Shown: positions 16,772-25,916, counted from the first letter of the stretch. The stretch is DNA of 64,000 bases from Pseudomonas sp. RC10 (GCF_038397775.1 NZ_CP151650.1:1984001-2048000), one strand, 5' to 3'. Made by a program: numbers and translations. The notes: a model not told the origin generated them from the letters alone.

Positions 16772-16800
16772 TAAAAAAAGGACGCCCGAAGGCGCCCTTG
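16772..16800 (-). terminator. Rho-independent terminator of the symporter gene
   Basis: On the minus strand, AAGGGCGCC and GGGCGTCCTT form a stem with a short TTC-G loop, followed by TTTTTTT, 38 bases past the symporter stop. Confidence 0.85.
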
Positions 16801-16837
16801 ATCTGTTTCAGTAACGTTACGTCTGGAGCTATTCCCG

Positions 16838-18217
16838 TCAGACCGCCCGTGCCACGGCTACGGAGCGAGGCGACACAAGGCTGACGACCACGAAACTCAC
16901 CAAGCCAACCGCCAGGCTGTAGTAGATCGGGGTGTTGGCGTCCAGACCATCCTTGAGCATGAACGCCAGCGCGGTGATGAAGCCCAGGCTCATGCTGGTG
17001 ATGGCGCCCGCCGTGGTGGCGCGCTTCCAATAGATGGCGCCGATCAGCGGGATCAGCATGCCGCCCACCAACAGGTTGTAGGCCAGGGTCAGCGCGCTGA
17101 TCACGTCGTTCACCACCAGTGCGATGGCCAACACGACGAGGCCGGTCAAGGCCGTAAACAGGCGGTTGATGCCCAGGCTCGATTGCTTGCCGCCCCGCAG
17201 TTTCGGCAGCAGGTCTTCGGTCAGCGTGGTTGATGCGGCGAGCAGGCCAGCGCTGGCGGTAGACATCATCGCGGCCAGTGCAGCGGCGATCACCAGGCCG
17301 CGAATGCCGTCCGGCAATGAGGCTTTGACGATGGCGGCAAAGGCCGTGTTGACGTTGGCCAGGTCCGGCAGCAACACGTGAGCGGCCATGCCGATCAGTG
17401 CGCAGACCAGGCCGTAGACGATGCAGTACACCCCTGCAACGGAGCCTGCGTACTTGGCGACTTTCTCGGTGCGTGCAGTGAACACGCGTTGCCAGATGTC
17501 CTGGCCGATCAGGATGCCGAAGAAGTAGATCAGGAAGTAGGTGATGATCGTGTCCCAGCCGATGGTGGTCCAGCTGAAGCTCGACGCGGGCAGCTTGGCG
17601 ACCAGTTCGTCCCAGCCACCGACTCGGTACAGGCAGATCGGCAGCAGGATGAACATCAGGCCTACGGTCTTGATCACGAATTGCACGATGTCGGTGAGGG
17701 TCAGCGACCACATGCCGCCGATGGTGGAGTACACCACGACCACGCCGCCGCCCAAAATCACCGAGACCCAGAACGGCAGGTCGAACAGCACTTGCATGAC
17801 CGTGCCGATGGCGAGAATCGAGGTCACGCCAATCATCAGCGCGTAGGCGAGCATGATCACGGCGCTGGCTTGGCGGGCCATGGGGTTGTAGCGTTTTTCG
17901 AGGATCTGCGTAACGGTGAAAATGCGCAGTTTGAGCAGTGGTTTGGCGAGGAAGAGGTTCAGCGCGATGATGCCGACGCCCAGCGCGGCACAGAGCCAGA
18001 ACCCGGAAATGCCGTGGACGTAGCCGAGACGTACGGTGCCGACAGTAGAGGCGCCGCCCAGCACGGTGGCGGCCATGGTGCCCATGTACAAGCTAGGGCC
18101 GAGGTTGCGTCCGGCAACGAGGTAGTCTTCGTGGGTCTTGGCCTTGCGCATGCCGTACCAGCCCAGTACCAGCATGCCGGCCGCGTAAATCAGCACGACG
18201 AAAATATCTAAAGCCAT
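16838..18217 (-). CDS. Sodium:solute symporter (SSS family), gbu locus
   Basis: This 459-residue inner membrane symporter has about 13 helices. LVAGRNLGPSLYMGTMAATVLGGAST and the later RGLVIAAALAAMMSTASAGLLAAS are the sodium-site segments of the SSS family. It lies beside gbuA and probably imports 4-guanidinobutyrate or a related guanidino acid; in P. aeruginosa PA1418 is a similar symporter near gbuA. The ATG at 18217 has GGAG 9 bases before it; an ATG at 18235 is less likely. AAAAACAAT just before the ribosome binding site resembles a Crc/Hfq target. A REPIN separates it from gbuA. Confidence 0.85.
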   Translation of the reverse strand: MALDIFVVLIYAAGMLVLGWYGMRKAKTHEDYLVAGRNLGPSLYMGTMAATVLGGASTVGTVRLGYVHGISGFWLCAALGVGIIALNLFLAKPLLKLRIFTVTQILEKRYNPMARQASAVIMLAYALMIGVTSILAIGTVMQVLFDLPFWVSVILGGGVVVVYSTIGGMWSLTLTDIVQFVIKTVGLMFILLPICLYRVGGWDELVAKLPASSFSWTTIGWDTIITYFLIYFFGILIGQDIWQRVFTARTEKVAKYAGSVAGVYCIVYGLVCALIGMAAHVLLPDLANVNTAFAAIVKASLPDGIRGLVIAAALAAMMSTASAGLLAASTTLTEDLLPKLRGGKQSSLGINRLFTALTGLVVLAIALVVNDVISALTLAYNLLVGGMLIPLIGAIYWKRATTAGAITSMSLGFITALAFMLKDGLDANTPIYYSLAVGLVSFVVVSLVSPRSVAVARAV

Positions 18218-18338
18218 GGAGGTGTCTCCGATCATTGTTTTTATAGTGAGTCGCGAATCATCCGGCTGAAGTGACGCAGGCAGTCAGCGGGTGAGTTTGT
18301 TATTCAGTTGAACCAAGAACATGGGGTATGCGCTGGAC

Positions 18339-18427
18339 CTGTAGGAGCGAACTCATTCGCGAGAGGCCGGTACGGACGATGCATCTCTAACGTCTGTACC
18401 CTTTTCCCGAATGAATTCGCTCCTACA
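18339..18427. repeat. REPIN between gbuA and the symporter
   Basis: CTGTAGGAGCGAACTCATTC (from 18339) and its inverted partner ending at 18427 have a few mismatches and about 43 bases between them. The element lies in the gap between two same-strand genes and may separate their transcription or stabilise the upstream message. Confidence 0.75.
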
Positions 18428-18477
18428 GAGGGCCCGGGTTTCGCCAGCAAACCCCAGCAAAAGGCAAACTCCGAGCG

Positions 18478-19428
18478 TTACCGGTGAACAACCCCCGGCA
18501 GCACGCACAACATCTCGTACAGCAGGTTGGCCCCCAGCAGTGAGGTGTTGCCGGTGGTGTCGTACGGTGGCGAAACTTCCACCAGGTCGCAGCCGATCAG
18601 ATCCAGCCCTTGGCACCCGCGGATGATTTCGATGGCCTGAATGGTGGTCAGGCCGCCGATTTCAGGGGTCCCGGTGCCTGGCGCCCAGGCCGGATCGATG
18701 CCATCGATGTCGAAGCTCAGGTACACCGGACCGCCGCCCACTTTCTCGCGCACTTCGGCCATCAGCGGCGCCAGCGACTTGTGCCAGCACTCTTCGGCCT
18801 GCACCACGCGGAATCCTTGTTTGCGGCTCCAGTTGAAGTCTTCGGCGGTGTAGCCCTGCGCACGCAGGCCGATCTGCACCACGCGGCCGCAGTCCAGCAA
18901 GCCTTCTTCCACGGCGCGACGGAAAGTGGTGCCGTGGGCAATCTTCTCGCCGAACATGTGATCGTTGACGTCCGCGTGGGCGTCGATGTGCACCAGACCG
19001 ACCTTGCCGTGCTTTTTATGAATGGCACGCAGGATCGGCAGGGTGATGGTGTGGTCACCGCCCAGGGTCAGCGGAATGATGCCGTGTTCGAGGAACCCGT
19101 CGTAGGCCTCTTCGATGATGCGCACCGCGTCCAGCAGGTTAAAGGTGTTGATGGCGACGTCGCCGATGTCGGCAACCGACAGCGAATCGAAAGGCGCTGC
19201 CCCCGTGGCCATGTTGTAAGGGCGAATCATCACCGATTCAGCGCGGATTTCACGAGGTCCGAAACGGGTGCCTGCCCGCAGCGAGGTGCCGATGTCCAGC
19301 GGCACGCCAATGAAGGCGGCATCGAGGCCAGCGGCCGTTTGCAGGTGGGGCAGACGCATCATGGTGGCGATGCCGGCGAAGCGCGGCATTTCGTTGCCGC
19401 CCAGTGGTTGGTGGAAAATCTTGTCCAC
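18478..19428 (-). CDS. gbuA: GbuA, guanidinobutyrase
   Basis: This 316-residue ureohydrolase converts 4-guanidinobutyrate to 4-aminobutyrate and urea in arginine/agmatine side-catabolism. The dimanganese site is complete: LTLGGDHTITLP (about residue 120), VHIDAHADVNDHMFGEKIAHGT, and SFDIDGIDPAWAPGTGTPE. The N-terminus MDKIFHQPLGGNEMPRFAGI and the segment MIRPYNMATGAAPFDSL match what I recall of P. aeruginosa GbuA rather than GpuA or SpeB. The start codon is GTG at 19428 with GAGG 7 bases before it. It is divergent from the LysR gene gbuR with a 154-base control region. Confidence 0.9.
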   Translation of the reverse strand: MDKIFHQPLGGNEMPRFAGIATMMRLPHLQTAAGLDAAFIGVPLDIGTSLRAGTRFGPREIRAESVMIRPYNMATGAAPFDSLSVADIGDVAINTFNLLDAVRIIEEAYDGFLEHGIIPLTLGGDHTITLPILRAIHKKHGKVGLVHIDAHADVNDHMFGEKIAHGTTFRRAVEEGLLDCGRVVQIGLRAQGYTAEDFNWSRKQGFRVVQAEECWHKSLAPLMAEVREKVGGGPVYLSFDIDGIDPAWAPGTGTPEIGGLTTIQAIEIIRGCQGLDLIGCDLVEVSPPYDTTGNTSLLGANLLYEMLCVLPGVVHR

Positions 19429-19525
19429 GGGATTGCCTCATCGGTGGGTGATTAATAGTGGTTAGCACTGGGCGGATTCTGCGAACCGAGGGCCTGGTGA
19501 ACAATCGCTGAGGCAAAATACTTAG

Positions 19526-19541
19526 TTCAGAGATTTCTGAA
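19526..19541. promoter_or_regulatory. Candidate GbuR (LysR-type) operator
   Basis: TTCAGA (19526-19531), four bases, TCTGAA (19536-19541) is an exact inverted repeat of the T-N11-A type in the gbuA-gbuR divergent region, 42 bases before the gbuR start. LysR regulators usually bind such a site to control both genes. Confidence 0.55.
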
Positions 19542-19582
19542 GTATCGGGTAAGCTGGCCGTTCTTCGATACCCGGATGCATC

Positions 19583-20476
19583 ATGGCCAGCGCATTACCC
19601 GATCTGAAACTGCTGCGTATCTTCACCTGCGTGGTCCGCCATCAGGGCTTTGCCAGTGCGCAGCAAGAATTGAACCTGTCGACCTCCGCGATCAGCACTT
19701 ACATGAGTCAGCTGGAGTCGACGCTGGGTATCGTGCTGTGCCACCGCGGCCGTGGCGGGTTCAGCCTGACGAGCAAGGGCGAGCTGTTTCATCAGGAAAC
19801 CCTGCGCCTGCTAGGGGAGCTGGAAGGCTTTGAACTTTACGCAGCCGCACTCAAGGGCGAACTGCGCGGGACGCTGAATCTGGGGGTGCTGGACTCCACC
19901 GTCAGCGACCGGGCGTTGCCGTTCGCCGAAGTGATCGGGGCGTACAGCGAAGAGCATCCGGCGGTGCATTTGCACCTCTCGGTCATGAGCCCTTACGAGT
20001 TGCAATTGGGGGTCCTGGATAACCGGCTGGATTTGGCGATCGGCTCGTTTTCCACCCGCATGAACGGCTTGCTGTATCAGCCGCTGTACCGCGAACAGCA
20101 CTGGCTGTATTGCAGCAATCGGCATCCGCTGTTCAACGAGCGGCGCATTCCGGAGCCGGTGATCACCCAGCAACGCATGGTCGGTCGTGGTTATTGGAGT
20201 CAGGCGGAACTGGCGCGACACGGCTTCAAGCACAGCGCTGCGACGGTGGAGAGTATGGAGGCCCAGCTGATTCTGGTGCTTTCCGGTGCGTACATCGGCT
20301 ATTTACCCGAGCATTACGCACAATCCTGGGTCGACTCCGATCACCTGCGCGTGCTGTTGCCTGCCACATTTGGCTATCAGGCGCCGTTCTCGATGATCCT
20401 GCGTCGGGGCCGCAGTCGCGAGCCGTTGATTCAGACGTTCCGTGACCTGCTCAAAGCCCAGCTCAACCCGCTCTAG
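19583..20476 (+). CDS. gbuR: GbuR, LysR-type regulator of guanidinobutyrate use
   Basis: This 297-residue LysR-type regulator has an N-terminal winged helix-turn-helix (LPDLKLLRIFTCVVRHQGFA then AQQELNLSTSAISTYMSQLE, residues 5-45) and a periplasmic-binding-like effector domain from about residue 90. It is divergent from gbuA, the standard arrangement for a LysR regulator and its target, and a T-N11-A palindrome lies between them. The effector is inferred to be 4-guanidinobutyrate. The stop is 12 bases before tapT, which may be read from the same message. Confidence 0.85.
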   Translation: MASALPDLKLLRIFTCVVRHQGFASAQQELNLSTSAISTYMSQLESTLGIVLCHRGRGGFSLTSKGELFHQETLRLLGELEGFELYAAALKGELRGTLNLGVLDSTVSDRALPFAEVIGAYSEEHPAVHLHLSVMSPYELQLGVLDNRLDLAIGSFSTRMNGLLYQPLYREQHWLYCSNRHPLFNERRIPEPVITQQRMVGRGYWSQAELARHGFKHSAATVESMEAQLILVLSGAYIGYLPEHYAQSWVDSDHLRVLLPATFGYQAPFSMILRRGRSREPLIQTFRDLLKAQLNPL

Positions 20477-20488
20477 GAGGGCCCGAAC

Positions 20489-21079
20489 ATGTCCCGTGCC
20501 CGTTGCGACCGCTGTCATCGCCCTCAAGAACATTGCCTCTGCGCGCTGATTCCCCGTCTGGACAGCCGCACTCGCGTGCTGATTTTGCAACATCCCAGTG
20601 AGGTCAATCACGCGCTGAACACGGCGCGACTGGCGGCGTTGGGGCTGAGCAATGCGCAGTTGGTGGTGGGGGAGGTGTTCGAAGGGTTGGCGGACCTGTT
20701 GAACGTGCCGGGTTATCAGGCCCGGCTGTTATTTCCCGGCGAAGAGGCTGTGGCGCTCACGGCCCAGACGTCGGATTCGTTGCCCACGTTGCTGGTGGTG
20801 CCCGACGGCACATGGCGCAAGGCCCGCAAGTTACTGCACTTGAACCCGCTGTTGGCGGCGCTGCCGAGGGTCACGCTGGAAAACATGCCGTCATCCCGTT
20901 ACCGCTTGCGCAAGGCGCCGGGGCCGGATGCGTTGTCGACGCTGGAAGCGATCACCCACGCCCTGCACACGCTGGAACCGGATCGTTCATTTGCGGCGTT
21001 GTTGCGGCCGTTCGAGGCTTTGATCGAAGGACAAATCGCGGCGATGGGTGAAGACACCTTTCGCCGCAATCACCGCTGA
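20489..21079 (+). CDS. tapT: TapT, DTW-domain tRNA-uridine aminocarboxypropyltransferase
   Basis: This 196-residue DTW-domain protein transfers the aminocarboxypropyl group of S-adenosylmethionine to uridine 47 of tRNA, making acp3U. The N-terminal Cys cluster RCDRCHRPQEHCLCALIPRL (residues 5-24) is a probable zinc site. ILQHPSEVNHALNTARLA and LVVPDGTWRKARKLL are the conserved family motifs; the latter corresponds to the D-x-T-W signature. AGGAGG lies shortly before the ATG. It ends three bases from the end of the convergent DUF6316-like gene. Confidence 0.88.
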   Translation: MSRARCDRCHRPQEHCLCALIPRLDSRTRVLILQHPSEVNHALNTARLAALGLSNAQLVVGEVFEGLADLLNVPGYQARLLFPGEEAVALTAQTSDSLPTLLVVPDGTWRKARKLLHLNPLLAALPRVTLENMPSSRYRLRKAPGPDALSTLEAITHALHTLEPDRSFAALLRPFEALIEGQIAAMGEDTFRRNHR

Positions 21080-21082
21080 CCG

Positions 21083-21304
21083 TCAGCCATTCAACGACGT
21101 TGGCGGCTCGGACGAAGACAGCTGCCCGGCCTGCATGCGCCGAATATAGGCGTCGGTTTCCCGCTCGGCGTCTTCCTTGGTGAAGAAGGGGCCTTCAAGG
21201 GTATTTTCGCGGGTACTGAAGAAATACATGCCGTTGACGCGGGAGACGCGGTCGCTGCGGAAACGCACCGCGGTCTCGGGGTCTTGCTCACGCTTGCTCA
21301 ACAT
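21083..21304 (-). CDS. Small DUF6316-like protein
   Basis: This 73-residue cytosolic protein contains RFRSDRVSRVNGMYFFSTRE followed by GPFFTKEDAERETDAYIRRM. I recognise this as the DUF6316-type pattern (an aromatic strand pair, then a GPF turn and a helix), found widely in gamma-proteobacteria with unknown function. It has its own start and no coding partner; the 226 bases before it hold one hairpin. Confidence 0.7.
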   Translation of the reverse strand: MLSKREQDPETAVRFRSDRVSRVNGMYFFSTRENTLEGPFFTKEDAERETDAYIRRMQAGQLSSSEPPTSLNG

Positions 21305-21489
21305 AGCCTTCTCCGGTCTGGGAGTCTGTTCGGAAACGATTCAGGACGGCTAAACCTGGGGGTACGACAGCCAAATGACGTTTCCACAGCGTGAGACGGA
21401 AAGGTTGGCTGAACGTTCGATACTTTACTCCAAAGAATGCGGCGGGTCAGGTGGGAATGCGTTGGCTGACCTAGCGCGAAAGCGGCGGA

Positions 21490-21516
21490 TGGGTCAACAG
21501 ATGCCCCATTGACCCA
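21490..21516. repeat. Hairpin downstream of the oxidoreductase gene
   Basis: TGGGTCAA (21490-21497) and TTGACCCA (21509-21516) form an exact 8-base stem with an 11-base loop, 15 bases past the stop of the minus-strand oxidoreductase. There is no T-run on the minus strand, so it may be an RNA-stabilising or factor-dependent end. Confidence 0.5.
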
Positions 21517-21530
21517 CCCCAAAAACACCC

Positions 21531-22145
21531 TCAGCGCTTACCCAACGCCTCGGCCTGATGAATCCACTGCTGGCGCTGTTCTTCCGTGGCCGTCCTGACC
21601 GGCGAAAACTCCGTCAAGCGCGTGGTCTTGATCCCGCAGAATTCCAGAATCGCGTGCTTGATCTGACGATGGGCAGGCGCCTTGAACACCCAGCGGAAGT
21701 ACCGCGAAGGCGTGTCCAGCGTCACCAGCATTTCTGCGGTTCGGCCCTTGAGCAGTTCGTTGGACGGGTGATGACGGCCGTGGGCTTTGAACGCGAAACC
21801 GGGCATGAACACGCGCTCGAAGAAGCCGCTCAGCAGGCTCGGCAGCCCGCCCCACCAGACCGGGTAGACGAACACCAGATGCTGCGCCCAGTGAATCTCG
21901 CGCTGGGCTTCCAGCAGGTCGTGTTCCAGTGTCTGGCTGGAGGCATAACCGTTGTGCAGCGTCGGGTCGAAGTCCAGTTCTTCCAGCTTGAGCACCCGCA
22001 CCACGTGGCCTTGGCTGCGTGCGCCTTGGGCGTACGCATCGCCCAGGGCGTGGCAGAGGCTTATGGTCTTCGGCGAACCGATGACCATCAGGATGCGTTT
22101 GCCATAGCCTTCCAGTGGCGTGGCGCCGCTGATCGGCTCAGCCAT
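21531..22145 (-). CDS. NAD(P)H-dependent oxidoreductase, flavodoxin-like fold
   Basis: This 204-residue flavoprotein of the NQO1/MdaB/KefF family reduces quinones or related electrophiles with NAD(P)[20 protein letters not shown] (residues 16-34) is the FMN/FAD phosphate loop, and [20 protein letters not shown] is the conserved ligand-binding region, followed by [14 protein letters not shown]. Its start overlaps the end of fumC by eight bases, so the two are probably co-translated. In P. aeruginosa PA0853-PA0854 appear to have the same order. Confidence 0.88.
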   Translation of the reverse strand: MAEPISGATPLEGYGKRILMVIGSPKTISLCHALGDAYAQGARSQGHVVRVLKLEELDFDPTLHNGYASSQTLEHDLLEAQREIHWAQHLVFVYPVWWGGLPSLLSGFFERVFMPGFAFKAHGRHHPSNELLKGRTAEMLVTLDTPSRYFRWVFKAPAHRQIKHAILEFCGIKTTRLTEFSPVRTATEEQRQQWIHQAEALGKR

Positions 22146-23532
22146 TGCTGCCGGCCTCCAGCATCTTCTCGGGACGTACCCACGCGTCGAACTCGGCGTC
22201 GGTGAGGAACCCCAACTGCAAGGCCGCTTCGCGCAAGGTCAAACCTTCGCTGTACGCCTTCTTGGCGATCTGCGCCGACTTGTCGTAGCCGATGTGCGGA
22301 TTCAGTGCCGTCACCAGCATCAGGCCGCGTTCCAGGTGCTCGGCCATCTTGCCCGCGTCCGGCTCCATGCCCGCGATGCAATGCTCGTTGAAGTTGCGGC
22401 AGCCATCGCCCAGCAGGCGGATCGATTGCAGCAGGTTGTGGATGATCACCGGCTTGAACACGTTCAGTTGCAGGTGACCCTGACTCGCCGCGAACGAGAT
22501 GGTGGTGTCGTTGCCCATCACCTGACAGGCCAGCATCGACAGCGCTTCGCATTGGGTCGGGTTGACCTTGCCCGGCATGATCGAACTCCCCGGTTCATTG
22601 GCGGGCAGCTTGACCTCGGCCAGACCGGCGCGCGGGCCGGAACCGAGCAGGCGCAGGTCGTTGGCGATTTTCATCAGCGTCACGGCGAGGGTTTTCAGCG
22701 CGCCAGAGAGGGCCGTCAGTGGCTCATGCCCCGCCAGTGCAGCGAACTTGTTCGGTGCCGTCACGAACGGCAGGCCCGACAACGCTGCCAATTCAGCGGC
22801 CACGGCTTCAGCGAAGCCATGGGGCGAGTTCAGGCCCGTGCCGACGGCGGTGCCGCCTTGCGCCAGTTCGCAGACAGCGGGGAGGGCGGCGCGAATGCTT
22901 TTTTCCGCGTACTCCAACTGCGCGACGTAGGCCGACAGTTCCTGGCCGAAGGTGATCGGCGTGGCATCCATCATGTGGGTGCGACCGGTTTTCACCAGCT
23001 TCATGTGGCGCGAGGACTGCTCGGCGATGCCTGCAGACAGCTCGGCAATCGCGGGCAGCAACTGCTCTTTGACGGCTTGGGCGGCGGCGATGTGCATCGC
23101 TGTCGGGAAACAGTCGTTGGAGCTTTGCGAGCGGTTGACGTGATCGTTGGGGTGCACCGGCAGCTTCCCGCCGCGACCCTTGCCGGACAGCTCGTTGGCG
23201 CGCCCGGCGATCACTTCGTTGACGTTCATGTTGCTTTGCGTGCCGCTGCCGGTTTGCCACACCACCAGCGGGAACTGGTCGTCGAGCTTGCCACCCAGCA
23301 CTTCGTCGGCGGACTGTTCGATGAGGCGGGCGATGTCGGCGGGCAAGTCGCCGTTGCGGTCATTGACCCGCGCAGCGGCTTTCTTGATCAGCGCCAGCGC
23401 GTGCAGGACCGGCAGTGGCATGCGCTCCTGACCAATGGCGAAATTGATCAGCGAACGTTGGGTTTGCGCCCCCCAGTAAGCGTCTTCAGGGACTTCGATC
23501 GGACCTATGCTATCGGTTTCGGTACGGCTCAC
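22138..23532 (-). CDS. fumC: FumC, class II fumarate hydratase
   Basis: This enzyme of about 464 residues hydrates fumarate to malate in the TCA cycle without an iron-sulfur cluster, useful under iron limitation or superoxide stress. The fumarase/aspartase signature [19 protein letters not shown] is intact, as are [13 protein letters not shown] and the [11 protein letters not shown] segment with the catalytic acid region. GTG at 23532 has AAGGAG 8 bases before it; a GTG at 23541 overlaps that ribosome binding site and is less likely. It resembles the second class II fumarase of pseudomonads rather than the sodA-linked one, because sodA and a Fur-linked gene are absent. Confidence 0.93.
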   Translation of the reverse strand: MSRTETDSIGPIEVPEDAYWGAQTQRSLINFAIGQERMPLPVLHALALIKKAAARVNDRNGDLPADIARLIEQSADEVLGGKLDDQFPLVVWQTGSGTQSNMNVNEVIAGRANELSGKGRGGKLPVHPNDHVNRSQSSNDCFPTAMHIAAAQAVKEQLLPAIAELSAGIAEQSSRHMKLVKTGRTHMMDATPITFGQELSAYVAQLEYAEKSIRAALPAVCELAQGGTAVGTGLNSPHGFAEAVAAELAALSGLPFVTAPNKFAALAGHEPLTALSGALKTLAVTLMKIANDLRLLGSGPRAGLAEVKLPANEPGSSIMPGKVNPTQCEALSMLACQVMGNDTTISFAASQGHLQLNVFKPVIIHNLLQSIRLLGDGCRNFNEHCIAGMEPDAGKMAEHLERGLMLVTALNPHIGYDKSAQIAKKAYSEGLTLREAALQLGFLTDAEFDAWVRPEKMLEAGSNG

Positions 23533-23795
23533 TGGACTCACTCCTTAAGATCGAAATAGCGCAGTTTAGTACCCCGCAGCCCGGTTCGGTTCCCGCTAAC
23601 GGCTGCGCGGCAAGGACAAGAGTGGCCAGTGTGCGACAAAAGGGCGAGCGGGGTCGTGTGAAACCTTTGCTGCCTTCGATTGTCGTCCTGAGCCGATTCG
23701 ACCGCTCGTAGCGCCGGGGGTTGAGCGCAGCACGGAAAGGGGCGCAGAATGTGCGGCCTTGGGGTTCAGCCTCGCCTGCTAGATAAGGAAACTCG

Positions 23796-24338
23796 ATGAC
23801 CCGTCTTCGCGCCATCTGTGCTGCGGTCGCTCTGGTATGTGCCAGCGGCCAGGCTCTTGCTGCCACCGCCAGCCACGAGGCCAGTGCTGTTGCGTTCCTC
23901 AAACTGGCTCACGCCGATCAGTTGGGTGCGCCGATCTACATGCAAGCGCAGCAAATGTTCGCCCAGCGTTTCGCCGAAACCAAAGCGCCAGATTCCAAGA
24001 AAGCCGTGCTGGAAAAATACCAGGCCCAGGCCAACGCCGCGCTGGACAAGGCCATTGGCTGGGACAAGCTGCAGCCTGACATGGTCAAGCTCTACACCGA
24101 CAACTTCAGCGAGCAAGAGCTGAAAGATCTGGTGGCCTTCTATCAGTCGCCGCTGGGCAAGAAAGTCCAGGCCAAGATGCCGCAGATCAGCCAGCAATCG
24201 TTCCAGATGACCCAGGACAAGCTGCAACCGGCCGTGCCTGTGGTGACCGGTCTGCTGGAGTCCATGACCAAGGAACTGGTGCCAGCCGGTGCAGCCGGCA
24301 AGGGTACCGCCCCGGCAGCCCCTGCCAAGAAGCCATAA
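23796..24338 (+). CDS. Secreted DUF2059 protein
   Basis: This 180-residue exported protein has a signal peptide (MTRLRAICAAVALVCASGQA, cleaved near ALA) and a helical DUF2059 domain ending LYTDNFSEQELKDLVAFYQS and PLGKKVQAKMPQISQQSFQM, the family signature. The C-terminus is an Ala/Pro/Lys tail. Function is unknown. It is 12 bases upstream of the BolA-like gene, in the same order I recall for PA0855-PA0856. AAGGAAA lies before the ATG. Confidence 0.85.
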   Translation: MTRLRAICAAVALVCASGQALAATASHEASAVAFLKLAHADQLGAPIYMQAQQMFAQRFAETKAPDSKKAVLEKYQAQANAALDKAIGWDKLQPDMVKLYTDNFSEQELKDLVAFYQSPLGKKVQAKMPQISQQSFQMTQDKLQPAVPVVTGLLESMTKELVPAGAAGKGTAPAAPAKKP

Positions 24339-24350
24339 GCGAAGCCTGAC

Positions 24351-24647
24351 ATGAGCATGCAACAGCGAATCGAATCCGCGTTGACGGTCTTTCAGCCCGA
24401 CTACCTCCAGGTGCTCAATGAAAGCCACATGCACAGTCGCGGCACGGACACTCACTACAAGGCCGTGGTGGTCAGCGAGCAGTTCGCTGGCCTCAACGCC
24501 GTCAAGCGCCACCAGAAGGTCTACGGCCTGCTCGGTGGCCTGATGGGTGAGTTCCATGCCTTGGCGCTGCACACCTACACCCCGGAAGAGTGGGCGAAAA
24601 TCGGCGCTGCGCCTGCGTCGCCGACCTGTGCCGGGGGGCATGATTGA
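24351..24647 (+). CDS. BolA-family protein
   Basis: This 98-residue BolA/IbaG-type protein probably partners a monothiol glutaredoxin in iron-sulfur or iron signalling. Motifs are IESALTVFQPDYLQVLNESH, RGTDTHYKAVVVSEQFAGL and RHQKVYGLLGGLMGEFHALA, with the family His in the last segment and in NESHMH. It follows the DUF2059 gene closely and is probably co-transcribed. The ribosome binding site is weak. Confidence 0.88.
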   Translation: MSMQQRIESALTVFQPDYLQVLNESHMHSRGTDTHYKAVVVSEQFAGLNAVKRHQKVYGLLGGLMGEFHALALHTYTPEEWAKIGAAPASPTCAGGHD

Positions 24648-24678
24648 TTTCCCGTTTCGAGCGATGATCACCGCACTC

Positions 24679-24742
24679 ATCGCGAGCAAGCTCACTCCTA
24701 CAGGTATGTGTACGTTCCTGTAGGAGTGAGCTTGCTCGCGAT
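24679..24742. repeat. Perfect 25-base inverted repeat (REPIN type)
   Basis: Arms at 24679-24703 and 24718-24742 are exact inverted copies with a 14-base loop. The core CTGTAGGAGTGAGCTTGCTC is a variant of the window's REP family. It follows the bolA-like gene and would form a very stable hairpin in RNA, so it may protect or end that transcript. The gap 24648-24944 also holds the trhO promoter region. Confidence 0.85.
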
Positions 24743-24792
24743 AGCGGTAGTTCGGGCAATCCTGATGCCTTGCATGCCTTCGCCGCTCGTTA

Positions 24793-24857
24793 TTGACCTG
24801 CATCAATTCCCCACCGATCACCCGCCCTGTCTGCTGACCTCTGATTTTTGCTAGAAT
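24793..24857 (+). promoter_or_regulatory. Anr box and extended -10 promoter of trhO
   Basis: TTGACCTGCATCAA (24793-24806) matches the Anr/FNR consensus TTGAT-N4-ATCAA at nine of ten positions. TGCTAGAAT (24849-24857) is an extended -10 element. With a start near 24864 the box would be centred at about -64, in the class I activation range. Confidence 0.6.
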
Positions 24858-24944
24858 CCGCGCCGCGTTGCCCGGTCGGCACGTGTTCATCTGAATTTTT
24901 TATCCGGTAGGCCCTTTGCGAGGGTCACCACCTGGAGACGCAAC

Positions 24945-25916
24945 ATGACCCAAACCGCACCCATCGTCGTCGCGGCGCTGTACAAATTCGTCACCCTCTC
25001 GGACTACGTCGAACTGCGTGAGCCCCTGCTTAACGCCATGGTCGACAACGGCATCAAAGGCACCCTGCTGATTGCCGAAGAAGGCATCAACGGCACCGTT
25101 TCCGGCAGCCGTGAAGGCATCGACGGCCTGCTGGCCTGGCTCAAGAACGACCCGCGCATGATCGACATCGACCACAAAGAGTCGTACTGCGACGAGCAGC
25201 CGTTCTACCGCACCAAGGTCAAGCTCAAGAAAGAGATCGTGACCCTGGGCGTCGAAGGCGTCGACCCGAACAAGGCCGTGGGCACCTATGTCGAGCCGCA
25301 GGACTGGAATGCACTGATCGCCGACCCGGAAGTGCTGCTGATCGACACCCGCAACGACTACGAAGTGTCCATCGGCACCTTCGAAGGCGCAATCGACCCG
25401 AAGACCACGAGCTTTCGTGAGTTCCCGGAGTACATCAAGGCCAACTTCGATCCTTCGAAGCACAAGAAGGTCGCGATGTTCTGCACCGGCGGCATTCGCT
25501 GTGAAAAGGCCTCCAGCTACATGCTCGGCGAGGGGTTCGAAGAGGTTTATCACCTCAAGGGCGGTATCCTCAAATACCTCGAAGAAGTCCCGCAGGAAGA
25601 AAGTCAGTGGCGCGGCGACTGCTTCGTGTTCGACAATCGCGTGACCGTGCGCCATGACCTGACCGAAGGTGACTACGATCAGTGCCATGCCTGCCGCACC
25701 CCGATCAGCGCCGAAGACCGCGCCAGCGAGCACTACTCGCCCGGTGTCAGCTGCCCGCATTGCTGGGACACGCTGAGCGAGAAGACCCGCCGCAGCGCCA
25801 TCGACCGGCAGAAGCAGATCGAGCTGGCGAAGGCGCGCAATCAGCCGCACCCGATCGGCCGCAACTACCGTTTGCTGGACGCGCAGCCTGACGAAACGCA
25901 TACGAACGAGGCCTGA
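24945..25916 (+). CDS. trhO: TrhO, rhodanese-family tRNA uridine hydroxylase
   Basis: This 323-residue YceA-family protein uses oxygen to hydroxylate U34 of certain tRNAs to 5-hydroxyuridine. The N-terminal acylphosphatase-like domain ([15 protein letters not shown] to about residue 95) is followed by a rhodanese domain with the active loop [16 protein letters not shown] (Cys about residue 180). A C-terminal Cys cluster ([13 protein letters not shown] with [15 protein letters not shown]) is a probable zinc site. GGAG lies 8 bases before the ATG. A near-consensus Anr box and an extended -10 lie upstream. The stop is 4 bases before the DsbA-family gene. Confidence 0.92.
   Translation: MTQTAPIVVAALYKFVTLSDYVELREPLLNAMVDNGIKGTLLIAEEGINGTVSGSREGIDGLLAWLKNDPRMIDIDHKESYCDEQPFYRTKVKLKKEIVTLGVEGVDPNKAVGTYVEPQDWNALIADPEVLLIDTRNDYEVSIGTFEGAIDPKTTSFREFPEYIKANFDPSKHKKVAMFCTGGIRCEKASSYMLGEGFEEVYHLKGGILKYLEEVPQEESQWRGDCFVFDNRVTVRHDLTEGDYDQCHACRTPISAEDRASEHYSPGVSCPHCWDTLSEKTRRSAIDRQKQIELAKARNQPHPIGRNYRLLDAQPDETHTNEA

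Noticed and set aside
22120-23559. A 479-codon plus-strand frame over fumC
   Set aside because: Antisense to the intact FumC signature sequences.
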